Positions 21,613 to 34,280 are shown, numbered from the stretch's first letter. The stretch: 64,000 nt of DNA from Kryptolebias marmoratus (GCF_001649575.2 NC_051444.1:19675240-19739239), one strand, 5' to 3'. A program made the numbers and translations. Notes: generated from the letters alone by a model not told the origin.

Positions 21613-21681
<69 letters not shown>
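21605..21681. repeat. (CA)n microsatellite near the cdh8 promoter
   Basis: About 32 uninterrupted CA units (21,617-21,681), preceded by a short imperfect CA stretch. It lies just upstream of the candidate promoter relative to cdh8 transcription. Confidence 0.97.
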
Positions 21682-21685
<4 letters not shown>

Positions 21686-23030
21686 TTTTGCTTAATTGTG
21701 AAATGCATTAGACGGGGAGGTGAAACGAAGCCCGGGCTGCTCATTTACAGTCATTTGATCGGGTTAACCAATGAACAGATGGATCCACACAGCATGGCCC
21801 AGTTGGCAGGAAGAAAAGGGAAGAACTCTGCCATCATTTCTGAGCACCTGTACAGTTTTACTATGTAGTTCACTTCCATTTTAGACGTGAAATAAATACA
21901 TAAATACAAAATAGGCATGGAACTAAGGGAAAAATAATAATAATCTCAGACTATTAAAAAGAGAAGCAGAGGTGGTGGTGGAGGGAGGTGTTACCCAGGC
22001 CTATTAAGACAGTTAGAGAGAAAAGGTCATGCTCATCATTGCGCAGCTGATTTAAGAGTGTGAGTGGAGTGTGTGTGTGTGTGGCTGTGAGTGTGTGTGA
22101 CTGACAGTAGAGCTGCCCGTGCTGCTGTCCACAGAGGGAGCCCTCTAGTGTTTGTGTGGCTGCTTGGCAGCAGAGGAGCAGGCCTCAGGGAGAAAAACCT
22201 CTATTAGTGCAGCAACACGGCTCATGTGGCTTTATTTAAACCTTTGACAGTATTTTGGGGTAAATCTCTGAGCTTGTACTGAACACTGTACAGGCACCCC
22301 CTTGTTCTGGTAATGTCACATTCCATTCTCCTCATCCCTGTGCTTCAGTGTATCCAGTGTGCATAGCTGTGCTAATAAGTGTTGGTTAAAAGACTGAGAT
22401 ATGGCACATTATTGAGCCTCCTTGATTAGAAGTCACCATCTAGATTTGGCTGTAAAATATGATCAAATTAATTTTAAATATAGTATGTCATCTTAACAAC
22501 AACAATCTGTATTTCTATTAGTTTTTTTATTTTGGTTTTTCGATAAAATCTTTCTCTACAAAAGCATGGGGAGACATTCAGCTGATCAAAAAAGCCAAAA
22601 GTCACTTGATCATAGAGTTTATGTGTATTCTGTACAAATGCAGCAAAACATCTTTATTTTGCCCAACTTAAATTCTTGCTGTCTGATCCTTATCAAACTC
22701 TTCTACAGCTGAGTTGTATTCCTCATGAGAAAAGTCCAACTGACCAAATGGATATGTTTCATAGTCTGTTGAAATACCATAATGTGTATGAATACCAGCT
22801 GCTCATTACTATCCTCACTGCCTAGTGCGAGCTCATCAGCTCAACTACACATCCTGCACATCTAGCACTTTTTTTGCTCATATTTTATGTATCTTTTTTT
22901 ATTTTGTAAAATCCTGCCATGGAAATCCATACTTCATTAGCCACCTGTTTTTTATTTATTTATTTTTATTATTGTTGTACAGTATTTAAAAAAAAAAATA
23001 AAATGCGCTACTGTCTAGTAAGTTTAAAAC
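21682..23030. other. 5' flank of cdh8, no gene
   Basis: Noncoding. A GT-rich stretch lies at 22,065-22,100 and a CTCF-like sequence (CACTAGAGGGCT on the minus strand) at 22,139-22,150. AT-rich filler with A and T runs follows, to about 23,000. Confidence 0.5.
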
Positions 23031-23039
23031 AACAGATCT

Positions 23040-23440
23040 GCTCCTCACAGGCTCTTTCCACAGGAGGCCTTTTGACCTGAGTGCCAGAGATCCCAATTAG
23101 CAAAGCCATCAAGTCAACCATTATTTATTTCGGTACCATTTAATTTTCCTCCCACTCCTGCTTTGATGCTGCAGCTGCATTTCAGACGGGAATTCTCCAA
23201 TCATCTTTTTTAAAAGCCCTTGCTGCATAATGCATCAGGCTGTAAATGTTGAGCCATGTTTCTCTTTCTCCATATGAATGAAGATTTCATTGATGGACAT
23301 TCTGAGCATATTGGTTATGCATGGGTGGAGATAAATGTATGAAAACTGCTCAGGGGTGGCTGTTCATCTCAAATTGCTCTAAATGCTGAAGTGCATAAAA
23401 GAACACATTTGAGTAACTGAAGTTATGCATTTCTTCAACA
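23040..23440. promoter_or_regulatory. Strong candidate conserved noncoding element
   Basis: A long non-repetitive segment with CCCAATTAGCAAAGCCATCA, TACCATTTAATTTTCCTCC, GCATAATGCATCAGGC and GGTTATGCATGGG. Motif density, even composition and sharp contrast with the AT-rich flanks suggest a constrained upstream enhancer of cdh8. No conservation data were available. Confidence 0.42.
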
Positions 23441-23499
23441 CAATTTGACGTAGCACTCAGTCAGTCATACACGAAAGCCTAAACGACTGGTAGATGCAA

Positions 23500-23790
23500 T
23501 GCTGTCATCAGAATCAGCTGGGCTGTTTTTATTGCCAAGTTCTGGTTAATTGACAGCAAGTGAATCCAAAATAATTAAATCGTTCAAAATTTCTTTCTGG
23601 AGCTTAGACTTTTGTGCAAATGAGATGGTTCACAATTTAAATTAGTGATTAATTCCACTGACATGGCCCCTGCCAGTGATCAAAATATCAGAAGGCTTTG
23701 AAAAAGGCAAAGTAAGTGAAGGGGAAATGGTCTTTAGAAACTGAGCGTTCCCAATCGATCATTAGTTACTGTTTTGTCAGTGGTATTAAT
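23500..23790. promoter_or_regulatory. Candidate conserved noncoding element
   Basis: Contains AAAATAATTAAATCGTTC, GTGATTAATTCCACTGAC and TTGTGCAAATGAGATGG in about 200 bp, with no repeats. Probably one regulatory cluster with the preceding segment. Confidence 0.4.
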
Positions 23791-25895
23791 CACAGAGCTG
23801 TTGCAGTGTGTACCAAGGACCTACACGTCTACAAGTTACCACACACATACACACATACACACTAACAAAATATCAAGAGTTTGGAGCTTGATTTAGCTTT
23901 AACACTACTGTCACAGCCATGATCGCACCCAATACATTTCTGACCTGACACCAAATATTTGATGACCTTGATGAGCAGTTTACTCTAAAACAGTTTGTCA
24001 GGACCAGAGCGTTCAACACTGTAATAGTACGTTTTGATATGATGTACATTCAATATCACAATTTGTAGTTTTTGTTTCTGCCTTTTCAGACCAAACAGTT
24101 AAATATACTTTATGATTGTTATAAGGACTGTTGTCATGCATAAAGGCTTTAAAGATCTACATGTTTGCTTTTGCACCACAAGGGGGATGCTGGGATTGCA
24201 CAACACTTCGCCAGTGGTCCATAGTCACGTCATTTAAGGCGGAAACATAGTTGTTCAGGCTTCCATGTACATGAAGGCAAATGGTGCTTCTATGTTAGCA
24301 ATGTGAATGCAGTTTGTATAGTACAGGTGCTGGAAGAGCATTTACTTTTCTCAGCCAGTCAAAGTACATTTATGCATAGACCAATCACATCCCCTTATTT
24401 CGCTTGGGAGTCCTGATTGAGATAAGAAAGCACTAACTCTGAAGTAAGAGCTAAAAGAGACCCAATAAACAGTTCTTATATAAGGACTGTGACTGGCCAC
24501 ATTATTGCCAGTGCAAAAAACAACTAAAAGGTGATCTACCTCAAATGTTTATAAGGAATGTAAAGTGGTCCCATGTGGTCTGAAAGCACCTAGTGAGACC
24601 ATAAACCTTATCTGAAAAGTTACTGTAGCCTCATGACTGCACAGGTTCCTCCATGACAAAAGCTGCAAAATCTCTTCCTTTTTGAAAAATCCAAGGAGTT
24701 TCCTTCAAGGAAACTTTCTAGAGCTCTCTTTGGTTCACAGTTAAGAACAAAAAATGCCTCACAGACTCAGGACTATTCTTTAATATTCAAAAAAAAAAAC
24801 TGTTCAGTCGGTAGCAGCTTCACCAGTGTAAAACCATAATGAACAGCCTTCTGCTCTTTGAATGAGAGACCCTGAAAAAGAATTTTGAAATATAGAAAGT
24901 GTCCTTGTACAGTTCAGACCAACATAGATAAAAAAATGAATTTAAAGGTGACATCTACATGACTTCTAATTGATCCAAATATTAACTTGTTGAGTAGGTT
25001 AATATCTTTACAAGGAGGGTTAATAAACCTGAACTAACAATTCTCAGTTTGAACTTGATCAAATCAGATGCCACACAATGTTGCAGCCATTTGATGTTAT
25101 ATCTTAACATGGCTCTTTCAAATAACTATTGAAGTTGAACTTTAAAAACAGATGTATACTAGTCTTGCCTGTTTTGGGAACCTCAATCTTAGAAAAAAAA
25201 AATAGCAATATACCAACTCCGGTCCATAGGACTCACTGTCTTAAATGATTCAGATGCCTCATGGTCCACTGACAGGTTTCTTCAGAACTTGACGACCTGC
25301 TGAAGAAGTATTTTAATCTATTGAATTAGATTTCCTTGAGCAGGGTAACAACTAAAACCTGTAGAACAGTGGACCTTGAAGATCAGGGTTGAGGCAGTCA
25401 GACGGCACATACAACAGTGGGGGTTAAGTTTCATTTTTTGATTGGCTGCAGGCTGTCCATTATTTCAGATAACTGACAGTTACTAAGTAGTTTCACGACT
25501 GAAGCAGCTTTTTAACCTTTCTAAATAAATGAGCTGGATCCACCCTAATGACTGCCATCAGGTGTCTGTGGACAACTCCACATTAGAAATGAATGAAGTG
25601 AAAAAAGAAACCTGAATATGTGATTACACTGACATTTAACCCTTCAGTGTCTCATCAGGATGAGGACTGAAACAAAAGCTACACCATTCCTTTTGAAAAT
25701 CTTGTTACCTCACAATCATCTACAACCTATTTACTTTTCAGCTTGTGTTCCACAGCATGTCATTTGCTAAAGTTTTACTAGCAACTAAGGAACGTTAAAA
25801 ATACATCCAAATTTACTGTTTGTTGAAAATGTGTGTTTGTTATTGGCTTTCCAGCTCCTATCTAGACCATTTATATAAGCTGAGAAGACTAGGAA
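23790..25895. other. Intergenic, no gene; one CTCF-like motif
   Basis: Mostly AT-rich unique sequence. A short CACATACACA stretch lies near 23,842-23,862. CCACAAGGGGGATGC at 24,176-24,190 resembles the CTCF core. No coding frame or recognisable repeat was seen otherwise. Confidence 0.45.
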
Positions 25896-26106
25896 ACCAC
25901 TCAACGTATTCTAAGGTTCCCTGTTTTACGTTTTGGGCATGTCCAACTGGGAATAGACCCCGAGGGAGAACCCAGGATATGTTGGAGATTCTATGTCTCT
26001 TGGCTGGCCTGGGAAAACCTTGAAATTGTCCTGGAAGAGCTGGCTGGGGAAAGACATGTCTGGGCCTCCCTATTCAAGCTGCTGCCCCTATGATGACTCT
26101 GGGCAG
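25896..26106 (+). mobile_element. 5'-truncated LINE, C-terminal end of ORF2 plus 3' end
   Basis: The translation includes [16 protein letters not shown], followed with frame breaks by a WRDY-SRLAW-like stretch, matching the familiar C-terminus of a fish non-LTR reverse transcriptase (a Rex3/RTE-like or related element; clade not certain). The DNA ends in GCTGCCCCTATGATGACTC and runs into an ATGG tail. Substitutions and frame breaks show it is dead. Confidence 0.75.
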
Positions 26107-26264
26107 ATGATGGATGGATGGATGGATGGATGGATGGATGGATGGATGGATGGATGGATGGATGGATGGATGGATGGATGGATGGATGGATGGATGGATG
26201 GATGGATGGATGGATGGATGGATGGATGGATGGATGGATGGATGGATGGATGGATGGATGGATA
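26107..26264 (+). repeat. (ATGG)n tail array of the LINE
   Basis: About 39 perfect copies of GGAT directly following the LINE 3' end. Such tails are typical of these elements and expand as microsatellites. Long open frames on both strands here are artefacts of the 4-bp repeat. Confidence 0.97.
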
Positions 26265-26694
26265 ATTAAAACCAGAAGCAGAAATAAAAACAGATAAAAT
26301 AGAAGTAAAAAAAGCTCCTAATGTCAGATGAAAACACAAGTCCCAATCTGGGGAGTTGTGTCAAATCCACTCCTCATCTCTGACCTTCTTACACCATCTG
26401 TTCAACTTATTTATAAATAAGAGTTACAGAGGGATGTTTTCCAGTCTGCTTGAATTATTGACTTGTCAGTTATTGAGGCAGAAGAATAACTGGTGATATG
26501 CAGCTGTAGAACCGTTCGCTGTGTGCCAATAAAAAATAAGAAATTGTTTCCTCATGTAAAACTAATACAAGTGGCTTTTGACCATCCATAACTATGAAAT
26601 GAGTTCGGAGTGAGAATGTGTTGAGTGACCACACTGTAATGACACAACAACATCTATGTTTAAGGTCATCTACTAATTGGGACATGATCTAAAC

Positions 26695-26725
<31 letters not shown>

Positions 26726-28920
26726 AAATAAGTTCAAGTGTTTAATAGCACAGATATTTGTCACTAAAATTTAGTGGCAGAACCTTTGGCCACATTCCAG
26801 TCTATAAAGATTCCTTCCAGTCAGAGGTTTTTTACACAGGTCTAATTTTAGTTTGCATCATCCTAGTATTGCTATCAGTCAGCTTGCAAAAATCATTTCC
26901 TTTAACAGCTTCATTTCCTCATATTTCATTTCAACAGCATGAGAGGAATAAACATTCAAGGAAGAGACAATAATAATAATAATAAAAAAAAAATGTCCAA
27001 ATAATAATTTGGCATGAAACTAAAATGATGCCAGAAAGTGATCAGCATCACTCAACAAAATAATATTTGGACACACTTCTGTTCCTAGAAAAAAACTCTT
27101 ATTTTTAGTGTGCATTGAAGGGATTGAAAAAGCTCAAAAGACGGTGAGAAATGATTTATTTTCAGGTTTCAAGTAGGGAGCGAACAGCAGGAACTATAGG
27201 TGTGAGGAATTGTATCACAGTGTGTCTTAGTGATCTTTTGATTTTATTGTTCCTTCCCTACATTTGCTGTTTCTAATATCAGAGAGGTGTAGTAGCCCTA
27301 CATTATGATAAAACCTCTGCCATGTGTCAATGTAGGTGACATGTTTCTCACATGTTGTTCATTTAGGAAGTCAGCAAAATGAACTAAAGACCTGTTGTCT
27401 GATTTCTTCTCTTCATAAACCTTTTTAGATAGCGGGTGGCTGCCATAAGGTAGGCCTTTGCTTGTCTACAAAAGTTCTTCCACCATTAGCTTTAAATTTG
27501 TTCCCTTCCTTTCAATAGTTTGCCCTTGTGAGATTTTGTCCATGAAGCTCCGGGTGAATATGTATCGTCTGGTTTGGACAGAAGCCGTCTTTTCAGTCAC
27601 CCTGAAAATGTGAAATTAAATCTTTTTTGTGGTCTTTACTGTATAATCTGCACTTTAGACTTCTATCATTTTGTTTCTGCTTGGCTGGGAATTAAACTGA
27701 AAACTGTCTCATTTTTATAAACTCATGTTAAAACATGGATTTCAACACTATTGGCAATTTTCTGTTAATCTTTCAAACAGGTATTTTAATATTAGCACCT
27801 CTGATGGTTTTAACTCCATTATTGAATCAGAACTCTTCGCAGTTAGCCAGTTTGCATGCCATGAACATTTTTTTTTTCAAAGCAAATGTTTAAATCTGTT
27901 TATGTAAGTTCTTGTGGAAAAATTCCAAATAATTAATATCTTATCTGATGTAGATATATCTTCAAAATACCTTATTTTGGACAAATAAAATTTAATTCTG
28001 ACTAGATTGGCCAGGAAACAGCTAGTAGTCTGAACTGGGTAAAGATAAAAAGTGCATAACATAAACACAAAGAATTACATAGAATTGTGTGCAAAAGCAG
28101 CAGCAGCTGGTAGTTGTAGCATTTTCAGTATGGCTTGAAGCACTTTCAGCAAGAATATTATAATATTTCTGCAAGAACAACCAGTAAATGAGAAACTGGT
28201 GGTGGTTAAAGGTTTAAAAAATTGACTTCTTATGAATTGCATTGAAATTTCTGAGATTAGGCTCTGAACTATACCTGCTTAGACCAAGACAGCTTTTGTT
28301 GCTGAAGCTTGATTCTTGTTTCTTAGTTGCAAGTCAATTTGAACAAAAGTGTCTGATAAATGACTAAATATAAATGATTATTTTTACTGAGTCAAGTCTG
28401 ATTATTATGCAACATCCATAGATTGTTTGGAAGATGGAATAAAATGTAAATGTTGCATATATACCTAAGACCATGTCCATCCAATAAATATATGATTACA
28501 ACACAACAATGGAAATGTTCAGATCTGATGTATGTGATTTATCTAACCCTTAAGGTGGTACTTTATTGTTTAAAACATCTCACACTGCAGCTTAAAAGAA
28601 CCCGGGACCACTGGGACCAGTGCTCATTCACTTCCTCGTCCACTAGTTCCCTGGTGATTCAGGGATTTAAACTGCTGTGGTTTCCCTCCAGCCTCAGATG
28701 TGTTTTACTAATGTTCGGGCTATTGCTACAATCTGTAGGGCAACAGAAAGGTTAAAGTGACAGTATCAGTGAGTCACAGTACAATGTAGCCGCGGTTTCA
28801 GTTTGGTCTGAGAGATAAAGGTGGTGGCAGGGAGCTTTGGTTCTAAAATCGTCCTCCTCTTCCTTGTTCTTCTTTGCCTCCTCGTCTCAGACTTGTTCTG
28901 CTGTCTTGGTCAATGCAACA
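26265..28920. other. Intergenic AT-rich, no gene
   Basis: Unique AT-rich sequence with a (TA)n stretch running into a T run (26,695-26,725) and many short A runs. A GC-richer patch at 28,590-28,720 has no recognisable motif. No exon or named repeat was recognised. Confidence 0.5.
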
Positions 28921-28924
28921 TTAA

Positions 28925-29240
28925 AATAGCACATCAGTAGAAGTGCTCTGCTCAATAGGCATGTGGCGGGTAGACATGAAAGACTTTGGAAATACTCATT
29001 GTTCTTCATTGTCAAGTGCTGCCCTCTTCATTTGACAGCATAATATTAACAGAGCGATTGTGTGCCCAGGCTGGTTCCTTCCATTCGGCCCTTTTTCAGA
29101 ACTGCTGTGGCTGATTTCTGGCACTTCCTTGAACTCCCTTTCAGAGCTTCAGCGAATTGTTTAAAAAGTGAAAATATGCAAATCACTCCTGACCTCTTAT
29201 GAATCATGAAACACTGCATAAAAATCCCACTTAAATTCAT
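28925..29240. promoter_or_regulatory. Candidate conserved noncoding element with octamer
   Basis: Non-repetitive, GC-balanced stretch with ATATGCAAATCACTCC near 29,175, which holds a consensus POU octamer, and TCTTATGAATCATGAAAC shortly after. No coding frame. Confidence 0.33.
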
Positions 29241-29389
29241 GTTGAGTGTGAGGAAGATTAAAAAAAAAAGTCTCCCCTGCTGCTTTAAAACTTTGGATAC
29301 TTCTGTTCAAGAAAAATGCAAACGACACAACTAGTTCCTCATACTTGAAGTCACCAAGACCTTATGTGTAGCGGCTGTTTGAGCAGGCA

Positions 29390-29790
29390 GAGATCTAAGT
29401 ACAACATGTGGCACATTAGCATTCCTAAAAGTCACACTTTAATTGGTTGCAGATTAAAGTTAATTGATTTAGCTGATAGTTTTAAAGCTCCTGAAGATAA
29501 TTAAGTGCAGTGTTGAGAATTTTGATATGTTGACATTTTGAGAATGAACAACCTGTAACGTGTGGATACAACACAGCGTTAACTAACATCTTAATCATGC
29601 AAATTGAAAAACACGGCTGATTTAATTATCACCGGTCCAATCATTGGTCCTCATTAATTACATTGGGCTTATTTATTCATAATCACATATCTATTCCACT
29701 TACTTCCCAATTATGCAGGACAGTCTCGTAGACCCCCGCTGATATAACAAACCTTAATTCCATTCCAGCTTCGTTAGAGGAGTCGTGTAA
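29390..29790. promoter_or_regulatory. Strong candidate enhancer, homeodomain-rich
   Basis: A 400-bp run of repeated ATTA/TAAT cores in unique sequence: CTTTAATTGGTTGC, TTAAAGTTAATTGATTTAGC, AGATAATTAAGTGC, GCTGATTTAATTATCACC, CCTCATTAATTACATTGG and TTATTCATAATCACAT. This density is rarely seen in neutral AT-rich DNA without homopolymers. Likely a neural enhancer of the cdh8 domain; this is inference. Confidence 0.45.
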
Positions 29791-30594
29791 CAGGACGCCG
29801 AGGGGATGGAGGGACAAATGAGCATTCAAGGTGGTAGAACAGGAGAAAGAAACTCAGAGAAGCAAAAATGAACATATCTGTAAGATTTATTCCATTCACG
29901 GTGATCTACCTTATAGAAAACTGAACCATAATTTAATGCCCACCCAATTAAAATTGAGTAAGCCATTGTTTGTTGCCAAAACATCACTGAATGTTGACAA
30001 AAAAAAACAAAACAAACAGAAAAAAAAAACGTTGTGATTTACAGGAGGGTCTGGAATGATAGCACTTGATCATGGTGTGGTGTCTGTTTATTGGACTTGC
30101 TTCTGTTTTAGTGGAGGTTCCAGGTTGCATAAAAACCTTAGACTCTTTGTCACCAAAACTGCTTAAGTATAGCTCTTTGAAAATTGCCATTCCTAAGCAG
30201 TTTTAGGCAAACTTTATTGTGACTGCTTTTATACTGTTGTCATGTGGGGGAAACTTTTATCTTGGTAGTAACAATGACAAGTCCTATTATTGTAAAACTT
30301 TGATCAGTATCACAGCTTCAAAACACTCTTTTGTTCCAAACTAAGAGTCGTTTACTTTTGTCTGATTAATTCTTGCCCATTTTTTTCTTGAAAAGAATCC
30401 AGTTTCATGTGACTACTTTCCTTGATTTTACATATTATTTCACTACAACAGCACAACCTCACACCAAAACATGTAATATCTGCATTGGTCCACAGGGCAG
30501 TTTTACATTGCATTTTTAAAAATGTTACAGACTGAATGTTATTTTTTTTCTCACCAGTTACACTAATAAGTGTATTGGAGGCAGCAGGTGTATA
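29790..30594. other. Intergenic, no gene
   Basis: Unique sequence with A-rich runs (30,000-30,030). Nothing else recognised. Confidence 0.45.
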
Positions 30595-30710
30595 GTGTTT
30601 TGCATCCAAAGACATGCCACTGTGCTGGAAGGCGAGATATTAAACTCCCAAAGTTCTGAATTGAAGACAAAAACTCTTCCAGTGGGCTACAATACCCCAC
30701 CAGCCCCTCA
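30595..30710 (+). repeat. Degenerate copy of a dispersed teleost repeat (MITE/SINE-like)
   Basis: The stretch CATCCAAAGACATGCCAC, CTGGAAG, AAACTCCCAAAGTTCTG and GTGGGCTAC parallels the right half of the insertion at 40,217-40,466 (GGCATGCTGCAGGGGCTGG, AAACCCCCAACTCTCC, ACTGGGCCA). The match is gapped and diverged. The family resembles the widespread fish repeat whose end reads like a false tRNA B-box region; that assignment is from memory. Confidence 0.45.
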
Positions 30711-31827
30711 CTGGTTAAGCACTGAGCTAGGCACCATCAGGTCATTTATGTGGCTGCCACATTCAGTTTTTTATGACATTAACAAGTCATAAAAGAGGAT
30801 TAGTTTACATTAGTCTGCTGTGTGAGGCCAAGGTTGTGGCTTAACACAAGCACTCACAGAGGAAGTCTATGATTGAAGAAAAACATCAATAGACATTGAT
30901 GGCAGTAAGGAATGGACAGAGTGCTGTGGTAATGACACTTTGTCTTTAATACTGTTCATTAGGAATACCAGCCAACTGGTTAACAGGAGTGAGAAATATG
31001 TTCTGCCATTTATTGCTGGGCCAAGAACACAAGAAGCTCACAGGCAGAACTTTTATCAAATAAGAGGATAAAGGCAGCCTGAATGTTTGGATGGTGCAAC
31101 AGGAGCAGACTTGAATTTAATTTGAGTTTTTAAGTTCTTTTTGTGCCATTCATATGTATTATTTACTACATTTTATGAAGTTTATGAAAACCATAAATAT
31201 GTGCAGTGTCACCATTCAATTCAATTCACGCCATAGCCCTAAACCTAATTGCAAAATGATATTCCACTACATTAAGACCAGGGTTTAGTTCCCCGGTCCT
31301 GACAAGGTAGTGTATTAAACCAGAATAGTTCCTAAAACGTAACAAAGATCATGTCACAAAAACACATGCAGATGTTTTGCAACGCAATATTATGAGTCAA
31401 CAAAATAAAGTGTTATATTCAAAAGTATAACTAAATAATGTTGCCTTGAATAACTAAATATATGATCTGCCACCAATAAAAGCAGAAGAACATTCAATGT
31501 TTTTCAGTTGTTACTCTAGGGTAATACATTACATAAACATCAGGAGTGAATGCAAACAGATATCATTTTGATTTTTTTAGGTTAAACTATTTTTTTCATG
31601 TTTTATTTCTTTGATACCAATTAAATTGTGCACACCTTAGCTGATTTGTTTACATCTTTTACTGTATTTGCGTTCATGTGAGATGAGTGTGTATATAAAC
31701 ACCATGGTAACTATGAAAAAGGAAACAAGCTCTTTTTTATGAAATCATGAAATGAAACCATTTCAGCCAACTCAAAAATGCAGTCATTTTAAGTTTTCTA
31801 TTTTTTATTTTTATATGTTTTTTTATT

Positions 31828-31830
<3 letters not shown>
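30711..31830. other. Intergenic AT-rich, no gene
   Basis: No exon or known repeat recognised. Short A/T runs only. Confidence 0.45.

Positions 31831-31870
<40 letters not shown>
31831..31870. repeat. (AT)n microsatellite
   Basis: About 20 perfect AT units after a T-rich stretch. Confidence 0.95.
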
Positions 31871-31873
<3 letters not shown>

Positions 31874-33277
31874 TTTTTATTATCCTTCTATCTTGCATGG
31901 ACCATTATAATCACCAGTCCAAAAGTACTTAACACTCTGGGGGAAGATTCAGCCAGTGAGAATTGGAAAAAAAAATGCTGTTGTGTTAATATTTAGCACC
32001 ACAGAGACATGACAGTTGATAAGGAGAGTGATAGACACAGCTTATTTGCAGAATAGTAGGTAACTGCTGATGGTCAACATGATCAATAAAGAAAACAAAC
32101 CTAGATCAGTAGCATGTTATAAACATTTCAAAGACCTTTCCAAAAATTCATAAGTCCTTTTTTTTAAGTTAATGCATTATTAAAAGTCTTTCATCAGAAA
32201 ATGTGGCTTCAGGTTAAAGGATGGTCTGTTGTGCTGCCTTTGTACTTGGACACTTATTTTATGAGAACAAATCGACATATAAAGTAATGAACTAAAAGGA
32301 AAAACTGCCTCTAGTCATGATAGTATTTTGAGCTTTTAAAATTTGTCAGGACCCTCAATTACCCTTAACCATGCCCTGGAAGTTGTTTAATCTTTTCATG
32401 CTGAATAGTCAAAATTAACTCTTTCACCTTTGCTTTGTATGATGCATGATGACAGATCCCAGCTGTTAAAGGACATAACATTTAGTAGCCAGAGGTTACA
32501 TTTATTTTAGGCCGCCAGGGCCTTGAGCACATCCACTCTCCAGTGCTGTGAAGTCAGAAATAAATCCTGTTTTTAAATGGGCTTTGATGAACAACATTTC
32601 TCAATAAATTTGTTCTTATTAGCAATAAATTGTGTTGGCTTCAACTAAATCATCAAACAAACCATTGCTCTTATGGTGACACGCATTTCCTGAGCTTTCA
32701 GGGAGTTTATGCTTCTACTTACTCTATTTGAAAGATGGAAACTGAAATACACACACATGCACACTACACACATCTACAGACATAGCCAAGTCATATAAAA
32801 AAAAAAAAATCAAAGCAACTAAAGAAAAGTGTTTTTTGCCACATGCACAACTTATTTCTTGAATGTAAAAAATGTAAGAAAATAAGCTTTAACTTAAATT
32901 AAAAGCTAATAAAACATGAACAATTGTAAGACACGTTTTTTTTTTTTCCTTTTTTGCACAGTCAGTGTTTTGTAAATTATTTTTGCTGCTGAAGTACTCA
33001 GGTTGAACAGGGGTTCTTATGGCAAGTTAGGAGTAGCAAATCTCATCTGTCAGTGTCTTCTGAACCTCATTTTAAAGAAATGTCTGTTTTTTTCTAAAAC
33101 ATGTTCATGTTTAGGCTAAATTGTCAACATAGCATGGTTTGCACATAATGATCAGAACAACTTAAAGGAATAGTTCAGATCATTTGAAGTGGGCTTATGT
33201 GGAAAAGCTTACCTGTTGAAGATTGCTTTTTGGATGACCACATTTTGGAGAAAGAGTTAATTATGATCAGACTCATT
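31871..33277. other. Intergenic, no gene; one enhancer-like patch
   Basis: Mostly AT-rich. A balanced, non-repetitive patch at 32,340-32,700 (CACCTTTGCTTTGTATGATG, TTATTAGCAATAAATTGTG) could be regulatory. A short CACA-rich spot lies near 32,750. Confidence 0.4.
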
Positions 33278-33379
<102 letters not shown>

Positions 33380-34128
33380 NNNNNNNNNNNNNNNNNNNNN
33401 NNNNNNNNNNNNNNNNNNNNNNNNNNNNNNNNNNNNNNNNNNNNNNNNNNNNNNNNNNNNNNNNNNNNNNNNNNNNNNNNNNNNNNNNNNNNNNNNNNNN
33501 NNNNNNNNNNNNNNNNNNNNNNNNNNNNNNNNNNNNNNNNNNNNNNNNNNNNNNNNNNNNNNNNNNNNNNNNNNNNNNNNNNNNNNNNNNNNNNNNNNNN
33601 NNNNNNNNNNNNNNNNNNNNNNNNNNNNNNNNNNNNNNNNNNNNNNNNNNNNNNNNNNNNNNNNNNNNNNNNNNNNNNNNNNNNNNNNNNNNNNNNNNNN
33701 NNNNNNNNNNNNNNNNNNNNNNNNNNNNNNNNNNNNNNNNNNNNNNNNNNNNNNNNNNNNNNNNNNNNNNNNNNNNNNNNNNNNNNNNNNNNNNNNNNNN
33801 NNNNNNNNNNNNNNNNNNNNNNNNNNNNNNNNNNNNNNNNNNNNNNNNNNNNNNNNNNNNNNNNNNNNNNNNNNNNNNNNNNNNNNNNNNNNNNNNNNNN
33901 NNNNNNNNNNNNNNNNNNNNNNNNNNNNNNNNNNNNNNNNNNNNNNNNNNNNNNNNNNNNNNNNNNNNNNNNNNNNNNNNNNNNNNNNNNNNNNNNNNNN
34001 NNNNNNNNNNNNNNNNNNNNNNNNNNNNNNNNNNNNNNNNNNNNNNNNNNNNNNNNNNNNNNNNNNNNNNNNNNNNNNNNNNNNNNNNNNNNNNNNNNNN
34101 NNNNNNNNNNNNNNNNNNNNNNNNNNNN
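33380..34128. other. Assembly gap, 749 N
   Basis: A run of N. Its length may be an estimate. Confidence 1.
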
Positions 34129-34280
34129 GGTTGTTTGTCTCGTTCGTCTATATGTGGCCCTGTGATGGACTTGCGACCTGTCCAGGGTGTCCCCCGCCTC
34201 TCGCACAGTGACTGCTGGGGATAGGCACCAGCTACCCGTGACCCGGAATGGAGAAGCGGTTAAAGAAAATGGATGGATGG
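34129..34280 (+). repeat. Teleost LINE/SINE 3' tail fragment with ATGG end
   Basis: It reads TGTGATGGACTTGCGACCTG, then GGTGTCCCCCGCCTCTCGC, then GGAGAAGCGGTTAAAGAAAA, and finishes in ATGGATGG. It is the same family as 12,606-12,740 in the opposite orientation, and keeps the 51 bp missing there. The left part is lost in the gap. The family is extremely common in fish genomes; the exact name is not certain. Confidence 0.8.

Noticed and set aside
26107..26264. Regular short repeats as a possible CRISPR array
   Set aside because: Perfect 4-bp tandem repeat with no spacers, in a vertebrate sequence.
25993..26339. Long frames of repeated Trp-Met-Asp-Gly and Ile-His-Pro-Ser
   Set aside because: Translations of the ATGG microsatellite.
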